Assembly (NCBI GenBank): GCA_945861875.1
Contig: CAMAWC010000034.1
Span: forward strand, 1-38,246
Direction: 5' to 3'
Source: Bordetella parapertussis
GTDB lineage: Bacteria > Pseudomonadota > Gammaproteobacteria > Burkholderiales > SG8-39
Length of the DNA: 38,246 nucleotides
Part shown: positions 1 through 6,893 of the stretch, piece after piece
How positions within the stretch are numbered: the first letter of the stretch is position 1
Layout of the letters: every line of letters starts with the position of its first letter
Translations under genes and position numbers: made by a program
The notes under the pieces: model-generated
The model's database searches: none
Seen by the model: only the letters and a program-made list of their open reading frames with translations
What the model was told of the DNA's origin: nothing

Positions 1-2
1 TG

Positions 3-167
3 GATCGGCTGTTTGATGCAGCGCCGGACAGAACATGCCTGGCGATTGCAAAGTCGCTCAGTGACTTGAAAAAACCGCCGTACTCAAAAGCGGAACTGCT
101 AGCCGCGCTGCGTCTTCATGGTGCGAAAGCGACGGCGGAGGGTCTAAAAAAAAGGCAATTCGGATGA
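3..167 (+). CDS. C-terminal fragment of a PIN-domain protein (5' end outside window)
   Basis: An open frame enters from the left edge and stops at TGA 165-167, giving the last 54 residues of a protein. The tail has an acidic start, a KKPP segment and then an ELLAALRLHGAKATAEGL-type helix. This resembles the C-terminal part of the PF13470 group of PIN-domain proteins (VapC-like putative ribonucleases), where a KNPP-containing helix and a final 'L..LxxxGLxxTaxxL' stretch are typical. The catalytic acidic residues would lie upstream of the window, so nuclease activity cannot be judged. The assignment rests on a short stretch recalled from the family and is tentative. Confidence 0.45.
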   Translation, partial: DRLFDAAPDRTCLAIAKSLSDLKKPPYSKAELLAALRLHGAKATAEGLKKRQFG

Positions 168-291
168 TTACGGCGGTAACGAGCGACTCGTTGCACACCC
201 TGTAGTCCGCCGACACCCATCGCGCGTTGATCCGGCAAAGTCATCACACCTTGCCACCCCTGCCCCGCCGCCCGAGAGTTCACCTTGGAGC

Positions 292-350
292 GGAAAAAGG
301 GGCCAGGCTCAATTTCAGACTACGGGAAATTGAGCCTGGCCCCTTTTTCC
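292..350. repeat. Perfect 25-bp inverted repeat with 9-nt loop
   Basis: Positions 292-316 are exactly reverse-complementary to 326-350, separated by a 9-nt loop. The arm contains the core GGGGCCAGGCTCAATTTC. The gap 168-568 around it holds no convincing gene; a short open frame crossing it has an atypical repeat-derived composition. The type resembles REP-like hairpins with a GGGG(C/T)CAGGCTC core scattered in betaproteobacterial genomes, often near REP-associated tyrosine transposases. The hairpin could also act as a bidirectional transcription stop between the PIN gene (+) and the Bug gene (-), since the right arm ends in a T run. Confidence 0.85.
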
Positions 351-400
351 TAACAAAGGCAGCGCTTGCGCGGCGCGGCGCGGCAGCACAAGGGGAAAGT

Positions 401-435
401 GGCTGGAAACCCGCGCCGGTATTGGCTTTCCCGCC
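401..435. repeat. Degenerate copy of a short REP-like palindrome (GGCTGGAAA...GGCTTTC)
   Basis: A GGCTGGAAA arm at 401-409 is followed after a GC-rich spacer by GGCTTTCCCGCC, a two-mismatch version of the expected GGCTTTCCAGCC arm. Better copies occur at 9887, 16509, 24643, 27671 and 38215. Confidence 0.45.
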
Positions 436-568
436 GATAGCCACGACCTGCTTGCGCCCGGGACACAGGCGTCAGGGTCAAGTCCAGGCGGCTGCGATGG
501 CCCCTGCAACGCACTCCGAAACACTTCAGGGCGGGCAATCGCCCCCTGGCGCCGTGTAAGCGGCCCGG

Positions 569-1546
569 CTACTCGGGCTGGATGCCGGCGGCATCGACAA
601 CCCTCTTCCAGCGCGCCGCCTCCTCTCTTACGAAGGCGGTGAGTTGGCCGCGACTCATGTCACCGGGGATCGCGCCCATGTCGGCAAAGCGTTTGCGCAC
701 CGCCTGATCGGCGAGCGCGGCCCGCACCGCCGCGTTGATCTTGTCCAGGATAATCGGATCGGTACCGCGCGGCGCGGCGATGCCCTGCCAACTCCCGGTA
801 AGCAATTCCGGAAAACCGGCCTCTGCGCTGGTGGGAACGCCAGGCAGGGCTTCCAGGCGGGAAGTCGACGCGACGGCCAGCGGCTTGAGTTTGCCGCCGC
901 GAATCAACGCCAGCACCGGCCCCATGGTATAGAAGGCGAGTTGCACCAACTCCTGCTGCAACGCGAGCATCACCGCGGGTGAACCGTTGAACGGAATGTG
1001 CACCATTTTCACGTCGGCGAGCGCGGCGAAAAGCTCCGCCGACAGGCGCGGCGGCGTACCAACCCCGGGGGAGCCGAAGTTAAGCTTGCCCGGATTGGCC
1101 TTGGCATAGGCGGCAAGTTCGCGCAGCGTATTGACCGGCACACCGGGGACCACGCCGACGACCGTCGGCGAGTTGGAGATAAGCGCGATCTGGTCGAATA
1201 CGGCGATCGGGTCAAAGCCCATGTTCTTGTACAGAAACTGGTTCGACGTAAAGTTATTGCCGCCACCCAGTAGCAGCGTGTACCCGTCGGCGGCGGCGCG
1301 CGCCACTTCTGCCGCGCCGATATTGCCCGACGCGCCCGGCTTGTTCTCGATGACGAAGCGCTGTCCGAGTTTTTCCTCGACCGCGCCCGATATCAACCGA
1401 AACGCAATGTCACCCGCGCCGCCCGCGGCGTAGGGAACAATCAGGCGTATGGGCTTGTTCGGGTAGTCCTGGGCGAGAACGCTGAGCGGCGGCAAAAACA
1501 GCAGGGCGCATAACAGGCTGGCGATGCGCTGGCAAACGGATGGCAT
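569..1546 (-). CDS. Bug/TctC-family tripartite tricarboxylate transporter substrate-binding protein
   Basis: Predicted periplasmic receptor of 325 residues, the usual length for the TctC/Bug family, which binds small carboxylates or similar ligands for TctAB-type uptake. After a hydrophobic signal peptide ending near SVLA-QDYP, the mature part opens with the family signature YPNKPIRLIVPYAAGGAGD, then ENKPGASGNIG and ANPGKLNFGSPG. I chose ATG 1546, preceded by GGGAGAG about 11 nt upstream; an upstream TTG (1567) is less likely because it would put that SD inside the gene. It is the last gene of the minus-strand set that starts with the LigA-like gene, 122 bp after the amidohydrolase. No TctA or TctB membrane gene is nearby, as is common for Bug proteins. 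A role in capturing the substrate of the adjacent pathway is inferred from position only. Confidence 0.9.
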   Translation of the reverse strand: MPSVCQRIASLLCALLFLPPLSVLAQDYPNKPIRLIVPYAAGGAGDIAFRLISGAVEEKLGQRFVIENKPGASGNIGAAEVARAAADGYTLLLGGGNNFTSNQFLYKNMGFDPIAVFDQIALISNSPTVVGVVPGVPVNTLRELAAYAKANPGKLNFGSPGVGTPPRLSAELFAALADVKMVHIPFNGSPAVMLALQQELVQLAFYTMGPVLALIRGGKLKPLAVASTSRLEALPGVPTSAEAGFPELLTGSWQGIAAPRGTDPIILDKINAAVRAALADQAVRKRFADMGAIPGDMSRGQLTAFVREEAARWKRVVDAAGIQPE

Positions 1547-1668
1547 GATGGGTGACTCTCCCGACAAAATGGCTTCAAACCGGCAAGGGGCGCGCGAACG
1601 TGCTGCGAACGCGCGCCGCCTCTTCCCAGGGGCAAACCGGCGGGGACACCGCAGCGTCCCCGTCCGTT

Positions 1669-2826
1669 TTATGGCTCGCCGAAAAAACTCACCGCATTAT
1701 CGTACAAAATCTTGGTCTTCTGCACTTTGGTGATATCGGTCCGCTCGATGATCTCGCGCGCCGCACTGTCGCGACCCTCGCCGTGCGGGAAATCCGACGA
1801 ATAGAGTATCTGGCCGTCGCCAAGCAACGCGAGTTCGTGCGGCATCATCTTGTCGCTCGACTCTACCGCAAGGAAAAGGCGCCCGGAGCTGGCGACTTCC
1901 TCGGCCGTCATTTTTGGCAGCATTTTCGGATCGGCCATGCGCAGCTTGTTGATTTCCATGTAATGGGTCATGCGACCGACGGAATAGAAAATCCACTCGC
2001 CGCCAAACTCGAGAAACGCCACCTTCATGTCGGCGTAGCGTTCCATCATGCCATGGCCCACCAGCGCGACAAAGGCGAGCTGCGCCGGCATCGCCTTGCC
2101 TATCATGTTGGAGTCCTGGATCGACTGGCAAACCTGGTCGAAAGGCGGAAAGCTCATCGCCATGTGAACGCACACCGGCAATTTCGATGCGGCGACAGCG
2201 TCCCAGATCGGGCGGAAGCTTGGGTTGGAGTGCATGCGCTCGCCGACGGTGCCGAACACCACCACCGCGCTCGCACCGAGCTTGACCATTTCCTCCAGCG
2301 CCTCGATACCCAGCTTGGGGTCGCGCATGGGCAGCAGCCCCGCCCATTTGAGCCGCTTCGGTGCCTGCTTGCACTGCGCCGCGATATAGCGGTTGTAGCA
2401 GCGGAACAGCGCCGCCTCCAAACCCGGATCGATCGAAAGGGTCGCGAAGAGCGTGCTCGGAAATATCATCTGCACGTCATGGCCCATCGAATCCATTGCC
2501 TTGAGGCGGGCCGGGACATCGCCCCCGGTGACGGTGCCAATAGACAGGCCCTCGGCATTGAAATCGCCGGCGTTGTCGGGCTTGGCGCCGTACTCGACCA
2601 TGGTCATCCCCGGCGTGTTGGCGGCGTGGGTGCCCGGACCAAACGGATGCGGTTCGATGCGGCCGTCGAGCAGCCAGGCCGAGCGCCAATGCGCAAGGTC
2701 GGCCGAATCACCGATCGCAATAGGGCGGGGGCGGCGCAACGAATATTCCTTGGGCAGGTCACGCCACATTTCCGGCGTCATCATGACATGGGCATCAGCG
2801 TCGTAAATCTTGAATCCGTCAAGCAT
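1669..2826 (-). CDS. Amidohydrolase family protein (amidohydrolase_2 fold)
   Basis: The 385-residue product has the features of PF04909 metal-dependent hydrolases and decarboxylases: an N-terminal metal-binding D-x-D-x-H segment (IYDADAHV, residues 8-14), a central HMAMSFPP histidine motif, and a C-terminal SSDFPHGE with the conserved catalytic aspartate. The family includes ACMSD, 5-carboxyvanillate decarboxylase (LigW), LigJ, LigY-type C-C hydrolases and the picolinate-pathway decarboxylase PicC, so either a decarboxylation or hydrolysis of a ring-cleavage product would fit. It lies 77 bp after the alpha/beta hydrolase and 122 bp before the Bug receptor in the same direction. The exact reaction is unknown. 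Confidence 0.85.
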   Translation of the reverse strand: MLDGFKIYDADAHVMMTPEMWRDLPKEYSLRRPRPIAIGDSADLAHWRSAWLLDGRIEPHPFGPGTHAANTPGMTMVEYGAKPDNAGDFNAEGLSIGTVTGGDVPARLKAMDSMGHDVQMIFPSTLFATLSIDPGLEAALFRCYNRYIAAQCKQAPKRLKWAGLLPMRDPKLGIEALEEMVKLGASAVVVFGTVGERMHSNPSFRPIWDAVAASKLPVCVHMAMSFPPFDQVCQSIQDSNMIGKAMPAQLAFVALVGHGMMERYADMKVAFLEFGGEWIFYSVGRMTHYMEINKLRMADPKMLPKMTAEEVASSGRLFLAVESSDKMMPHELALLGDGQILYSSDFPHGEGRDSAAREIIERTDITKVQKTKILYDNAVSFFGEP

Positions 2827-2903
2827 TTGAATATCCTGTTCTTTAAGAGTAAAGCCGTTTCAAGGACTGGTGATTGTTGGTGAACGTCGGCGCGCGGTAC
2901 CCG

Positions 2904-3773
2904 TCAGTCCCGCAACCCCATGGTTTCAAGCGCCGTCCGGGCAAACGGCGTCGCCGGATCGCCCAACAGCTCGAGAATTTCGAAATGATTGACCGCCTCG
3001 CAACAAAGCAATCGCGCCGGCTTGCCGGCGGCGTTGAGCGCTGTCGCAAAACTTTGCGCCTGGCGCTTGAATTCCGGCGTTTCCAGACCGCCGTAAGCCA
3101 CGGTGAGGGGCGCGCACACCCGCCCAATGTGCAGCAACGGACTCAATTCCACCATCTCTTCGTCCGATATCTTCACGTAACTGCTGCGCACACTCATCAT
3201 CACCGGCCTCAGGTCGTACATGCCGCTGATCACCAGGCCGCTTTTCAAGACATCGAATGGCAGGCCGAAGGCCGCCCAGTCTGTCGTCAACAACACCCCC
3301 GCCATGTGGCCGCCTGAGGAATGTCCGGAGAGGTGGATGCGCGACGGGTCGCCGCCATACCCGGCGGCGTGACCGTGTATCCACGCGATGGCGCGGCGCA
3401 CCTGGGCGATCATCTCGGGCAGGCGCACCGCGGGGATGGTGGAAAAATTGAGCGCAATGTACATCGCGCCGGCCGGCACAAAGGTCCGTGCAAGAAACGA
3501 CTCCTCGTCCTTGGTCAGGTGGCGCCAGCCGCCGCCGTGCACGTGCACGTGTATCGGCGCATGCGGCTGTGCCGCCGGAAATATGTCCAGGGTTTCGTCC
3601 GCGCCGGGCCCGTACGCCACGCCATAGCGATGCGCGCACTGCGCGCGCACCTTCGCGCTTTCGCTGCCGTAGCGCGCTATCACCTCGTCCGCATTGGCCG
3701 CCCAGGCGCGCTGGGTGTAGGCGCGGTCAAGCTCGGCCTGGGTATAGTCCAGGTACACCTTTGGCTCGCTCAT
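2904..3773 (-). CDS. Alpha/beta hydrolase, arylformamidase/esterase-like
   Basis: A 289-residue alpha/beta hydrolase. The oxyanion motif HGGGW is at residues 79-83, the nucleophile elbow GHSSG at 150-154 (Ser152), a probable acid in the GGLETPEF segment near 229-235, and the catalytic histidine in VNHFEIL (His263). This arrangement matches the esterase/lipase branch that holds kynurenine formamidase-like enzymes. N-formylmaleamate deformylases of pyridine pathways are also alpha/beta hydrolases. It follows the cysteine hydrolase by 34 bp and precedes the amidohydrolase by 77 bp, so co-transcription is likely. Removal of a formyl group or ester from a ring-cleavage product is a reasonable guess, not shown. 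Confidence 0.85.
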   Translation of the reverse strand: MSEPKVYLDYTQAELDRAYTQRAWAANADEVIARYGSESAKVRAQCAHRYGVAYGPGADETLDIFPAAQPHAPIHVHVHGGGWRHLTKDEESFLARTFVPAGAMYIALNFSTIPAVRLPEMIAQVRRAIAWIHGHAAGYGGDPSRIHLSGHSSGGHMAGVLLTTDWAAFGLPFDVLKSGLVISGMYDLRPVMMSVRSSYVKISDEEMVELSPLLHIGRVCAPLTVAYGGLETPEFKRQAQSFATALNAAGKPARLLCCEAVNHFEILELLGDPATPFARTALETMGLRD

Positions 3774-3807
3774 GCAAGGTGCCGGCGAAGGTCGCAGTCA
3801 ACGGGTT

Positions 3808-4452
3808 TCACGTTTCCGGCGCCCAGGATTTGAGCACGTCTGCGAGCGTGGTGACGTCGCCGAACAGGAAGCGCACATTGTTGAGCGTGGCTGCGTGCGC
3901 CGGCGGCGTATGCGATGCGACGCAGTCCTCGGGCACGACGCAATAAAAACCGAGGGCATGGGCGTGGCGCAGCGTTGCTTCGACGCAGACGTTGGTTTGT
4001 ACGCCGGCAAACACGAGGCTGCGCACACCGCGGCCGCGCAACCGCGCCTCAAGGGAGGTTCCGACAAAGCCGTCGTAGCAGGCCTTGTCCACCACCGGCT
4101 CATCACCCGCGGGCTGCACGCCGTGCCAGTCGTAACCCCAGGTTCCCGGCGCGCAGCACACGTCGGTGATGCGCCGTTCGGCAAGTTTGGCGCGCATCGA
4201 TTCGGGCAAGCCGGCAGTGGCGTAATTTGCGCGCAGCCAGAACACCGGCACGTCGTGCGCACGCGCCGCGGCGACCAGGCGATTGACCGGCACGGCGACC
4301 ACGCTGCAGGCGGCCGGGTCTTTGCCGATTACCCTGTCAATATAGCCGCCGCTGGCGCAAAAATCATTCTGCATGTCAACGACCAGCACCGCGGTATGCT
4401 CCGCAGCTATCTTCGAGGGCAGGTCAAGAAGCAGTGCCGGTGCAGCGCTCAT
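3808..4452 (-). CDS. Isochorismatase-family cysteine hydrolase, RutB-like amidohydrolase
   Basis: The 214-residue product has the full catalytic triad of the isochorismatase-like fold: Asp26 in VVDMQNDF, Lys123 in VDKACYDGF and Cys156 in GVQTNVCVEAT. The GFVGT and TNVCVEAT segments resemble ureidoacrylate amidohydrolase RutB; maleamate amidases (NicF type) and N-carbamoylsarcosine amidase are in the same fold family. The ATG at 4452 overlaps the LigB-like stop codon as ATGA, which argues for this start over an in-frame GTG-rich extension further upstream and suggests translational coupling. An amidase in the same operon as a ring-cleaving dioxygenase suggests that the ring-opened product has an amide, carbamoyl or related C-N bond. 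Confidence 0.88.
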   Translation of the reverse strand: MSAAPALLLDLPSKIAAEHTAVLVVDMQNDFCASGGYIDRVIGKDPAACSVVAVPVNRLVAAARAHDVPVFWLRANYATAGLPESMRAKLAERRITDVCCAPGTWGYDWHGVQPAGDEPVVDKACYDGFVGTSLEARLRGRGVRSLVFAGVQTNVCVEATLRHAHALGFYCVVPEDCVASHTPPAHAATLNNVRFLFGDVTTLADVLKSWAPET

Positions 4453-5303
4453 GCCGTCACCGCCCACTCCACCCCGCCCATGCCGCAACGCAGCGGCACC
4501 GAGGGAACATAGAACATGGTTTCGGCGGCAAGCGCGGGCCTGACAGCGTGGGCGGCACCCATGGCCACCAGCCAGGCGAGCAACTCCACCGTGCCGCCGT
4601 CGCCGGCGCCTATCATTTTATCGATGGTCACCTCGCGCAGCACGCGCGCGTCGTCGCCGCTGCCGAGCAGTTCGAGGAACCAGCGGTCGAACTTCTCATC
4701 CACATCAAAATACTTCTGCCCACCCGGGTCGTGCGACAGGCCACCGGTGGCCATGATGGCAACACGCATTTTGCTTGGCCAGGCCTGGATGACCCCGGCC
4801 AGCACCCGGCCGAACTCGGCGCAGCGCGCCGGCGCGGGCATGGGTGGTACAACGCAGTTCATGTGGATGGGCACCAGCGGTATCTGGTGGCCGGGCGTAA
4901 GAAAGTGCAGCGGCACCGACCAGTTGTCGTCGAACTCGAGTTTTTCGGAGAAGGCAAGGTTGATGCCGCGCTTGCCGCACTCGCGCACGATGGTCCGCCC
5001 CAGTTCGCGGTTGCCCGCCACTTCGTAGGACGGCACGTTAACCCAGTCGCGAAACCACTCCGCCGGGCCGTGCCAGCGGTCGGCGATGCCGACGCACCAG
5101 TCGGGGATGTTCTCGACATTGAAGTTGAGCATGTGGTCGTTGGCCACGCCAACGATCAGGTCCGGCTTGGTCGCACTCAGGCGCGCGGCCATGCGGCCGT
5201 AGCCGGCGATGATCGCGTCCTGCTCGTGCTGCGGCGCCTTATCCAGCCAGCCGGTTGCGCCGGGCGCGTGCGCAAGGGCAATGACGGAGACGATTTCAGC
5301 CAT
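4449..5303 (-). CDS. Class III extradiol ring-cleavage dioxygenase, catalytic LigB-like subunit
   Basis: A 284-residue LigB-superfamily protein, near the usual length of protocatechuate 4,5-dioxygenase beta subunits. Putative Fe(II) ligands are His12 (IALAHAPG), His57 (GVANDHML) and Glu240 (GGTVELL), with His191 (GGLSHDPGG) as the likely acid-base residue. These align well with the known His12/His61/Glu242/His195 set of Sphingobium LigB. Enzymes of this class open ortho-dihydroxylated aromatic rings with O2. The gene begins 2 nt after the LigA-like stop codon and overlaps the next gene by 4 nt, so the two dioxygenase subunits are tightly coupled. The natural substrate (protocatechuate, gallate, a dihydroxypyridine or other) is not determinable here. 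Confidence 0.92.
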   Translation of the reverse strand: MAEIVSVIALAHAPGATGWLDKAPQHEQDAIIAGYGRMAARLSATKPDLIVGVANDHMLNFNVENIPDWCVGIADRWHGPAEWFRDWVNVPSYEVAGNRELGRTIVRECGKRGINLAFSEKLEFDDNWSVPLHFLTPGHQIPLVPIHMNCVVPPMPAPARCAEFGRVLAGVIQAWPSKMRVAIMATGGLSHDPGGQKYFDVDEKFDRWFLELLGSGDDARVLREVTIDKMIGAGDGGTVELLAWLVAMGAAHAVRPALAAETMFYVPSVPLRCGMGGVEWAVTA

Positions 5304-5305
5304 AG

Positions 5306-5605
5306 CTATTTTCCCTTCAGCATTTTTTGCGCGTAAAGCTGCGCCGCTTCACTATCGTTGTGGTTGTAGCCCGCGCCCTTGAACAGCCGCGACACCTGCG
5401 GCAAAAAATACGGGTGCACGCCCAGGTCGGACAGGGTCTGCAAATCAATTTCACGCAGCGCCCGCTGCTCGATCTCCGACAATCCGTAGTCGCGCATCAG
5501 TCCGTCAAGATCGTCGCGGAAGCGCGCGCGCAGCGCCGCATCACGACGCACCTCGAAAATAAGGCGGTTGGCCGGGAGCGTCCGGTCGGTCTGCATGATT
5601 CCCAT
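5306..5605 (-). CDS. LigA-like small subunit of extradiol dioxygenase
   Basis: Encodes 99 residues with the PF07746 LigA-type helical pattern: FEVRRDAALRARFRDD, then LMRDYGLSEIEQRAL and LSDLGVHPYFLPQVSRL. In LigAB-type dioxygenases this subunit covers the active site of the LigB subunit. The start ATG 5605 has a strong SD (AGAGGAGACTTCACC before it); the frame stays open far upstream, but that extension crosses the regulatory region and is not supported. It is the first gene of the six-gene minus-strand operon and diverges from the GntR regulator. Confidence 0.88.
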   Translation of the reverse strand: MGIMQTDRTLPANRLIFEVRRDAALRARFRDDLDGLMRDYGLSEIEQRALREIDLQTLSDLGVHPYFLPQVSRLFKGAGYNHNDSEAAQLYAQKMLKGK

Positions 5606-5680
5606 GGTGAAGTCTCCTCTGCCGTCCAATTCATATGCCACGCCGTGCCGCTGCCCGGCGGCACCCTGCGACCTCTTGCA

Positions 5681-5715
5681 TGATAATCGATCATTTATGA
5701 ATAATCGATTATTAT
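5681..5715. promoter_or_regulatory. Two AT-rich near-palindromes in the ligA-like/gntR divergent region (candidate operator)
   Basis: The sequence ATAATCGAT occurs at 5683-5691 and again at 5701-5709, 18 bp apart, each as part of a near-palindrome centred on TCGA. The right copy sits in a perfect 14-bp palindrome (5700-5713, AATAATCGATTATT); the left copy has one mismatched pair inside GATAATCGATCAT. The block is strikingly AT-rich in a GC-rich region and lies 76-110 bp upstream of the LigA-like start and about 120 bp before gntR. Binding by the adjacent FCD-type GntR protein is an inference. Confidence 0.5.
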
Positions 5716-5831
5716 CATGGCATGACTTTTGAATTCGCGTCAAGCCCCGGTCGTCGCGCCATTGCCGCCGGCCGGCCCGATACAATGCCGCAATTCTGGC
5801 AATGCCCGCGCCAACGACAGAAAGAACCTTA

Positions 5832-6548
5832 ATGAGCTCCCGCACATCAGCAGCCCCCGCGCCAATCGACATTGGAGAAGCCGGACGCAACCTCGCCGGC
5901 GGACTTGCCACGCGTTTGCGCAACGACATTGTGTCGGGTGTGCTGCCACCGGGCACCAAGATATCGATTGATGAGCTTCGCGCCAATTATGGCGTAAGCC
6001 TGTCGCCCATGCGCGAGGCGCTGGCACGACTAACGGCGGAGGGTTTCGTCATTCTCGAGGACAAAAAAGGCTTCAGCGTTGCGCCGGTATCGCGGGAAAA
6101 CTGCCTGGAAGTGGCGCGCTTGCAAAAACTTCTCGAAACGCAGGCGCTGACCGAATCGATAAACCGTGGCGATGCGCACTGGGAAGAAGCCCTTGTCGCG
6201 GCCTCGCACAGCCTGTCGCGACTGGAGCGCAGCGGGCGCAAAGACGGCGCCAGTGTGGACGCATGGGAACAGCAGCACCGGCGCTTCCATGGCGCGTTGA
6301 TCGCCGCTTGCGGCATGCCATTGCTGCAAAGCATGTGCGCCTCCTTGCATGACTTCAGCGCGCGCTACCGGCGGCTGTTTCTCGCATCGCACGCTTTTGA
6401 CGCCGCCGTACCCGCCGAACACCACGACATCCTGCAAGCGGCGATAGACCACAAGCCCAGGGAGGCCTGCCGCCTGATGACTGCGCACATTGAGCGCACC
6501 GCCGAGAACATCCTTGCCTTGCTGGACGAGCGCGCGCCAAGGCCCTAA
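5832..6548 (+). CDS. GntR-family transcriptional regulator (FCD-type)
   Basis: The 238-residue product has an N-terminal winged HTH (LATRLRNDIVSGVLPPGTKISIDELRANYGVSLSPMREALARLTAEGFV) followed by an all-helical ligand-binding region typical of the FadR/FCD subfamily (HRRFHGALIAACGMPLL, later EHHDILQAAIDH and LMTAHIE). It is the only regulator in the locus: it diverges from the LigA-like operon and converges on the ferredoxin gene with 15 bp between stops, so it probably controls both flanking operons in response to a pathway compound. Start choice is weak: ATG 5832 has an AGAAAG-like upstream element, and an in-frame ATG at 5802 would add ten residues. Confidence 0.88.
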   Translation: MSSRTSAAPAPIDIGEAGRNLAGGLATRLRNDIVSGVLPPGTKISIDELRANYGVSLSPMREALARLTAEGFVILEDKKGFSVAPVSRENCLEVARLQKLLETQALTESINRGDAHWEEALVAASHSLSRLERSGRKDGASVDAWEQQHRRFHGALIAACGMPLLQSMCASLHDFSARYRRLFLASHAFDAAVPAEHHDILQAAIDHKPREACRLMTAHIERTAENILALLDERAPRP

Positions 6549-6563
6549 GCGCCGATCACACGC

Positions 6564-6887
6564 TCAGTATTGCCTGTCGGGCAGACGCACCACCAGCCCG
6601 TCAAGCCCATTGCTCATCCTGATCTGGCAGCTCAGGCGGCTGTCGGGCAGGCGCTCGGCGGCGGTGAAGTCGAGCATCGCCAGCTCGTCGCCGTCCGGCG
6701 CGGGCAGGCGCGACAAGTACGGCTCGTCGACATAGACATGGCAGGTGGCGCAGCTCATCACGCCACCGCAGTCACCGGCGATTCCGGCGACGCCGTTTTG
6801 CGTCGCCGCGAGCATCAGCGTTTCGCCCACGGCGACTTCAAGGGCGGTTTGCATGCCGTCGGCGGCGATCAGGGTGACGTTGGGCAT
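6564..6887 (-). CDS. 2Fe-2S ferredoxin (adrenodoxin/putidaredoxin type)
   Basis: A 107-residue ferredoxin. Cluster ligands are visible as C-x5-C-x2-C in DCGGVMSCATC and a distal Cys in RLSCQI, the pattern of vertebrate-type 2Fe-2S ferredoxins that pass electrons to P450s or Rieske oxygenases. It starts 6 nt after the glutamine-synthetase-like stop and is the third gene of the Rieske-ligase-ferredoxin operon, so it is the likely electron donor for the Rieske oxygenase. No ferredoxin reductase is encoded in the window. Confidence 0.93.
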   Translation of the reverse strand: MPNVTLIAADGMQTALEVAVGETLMLAATQNGVAGIAGDCGGVMSCATCHVYVDEPYLSRLPAPDGDELAMLDFTAAERLPDSRLSCQIRMSNGLDGLVVRLPDRQY

Positions 6888-6893
6888 TTGTTC

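Noticed and set aside
227-559. Open frame of 110 codons across the 292-350 hairpin
   Set aside because: It reads through a perfect inverted repeat, has no SD or recognisable domain, and overlaps frames of similar quality on the other strand.
1552-2883. Long plus-strand open frame opposite the amidohydrolase gene
   Set aside because: His- and Arg-rich translation typical of antisense to a GC-rich gene; the minus strand encodes a clear enzyme.
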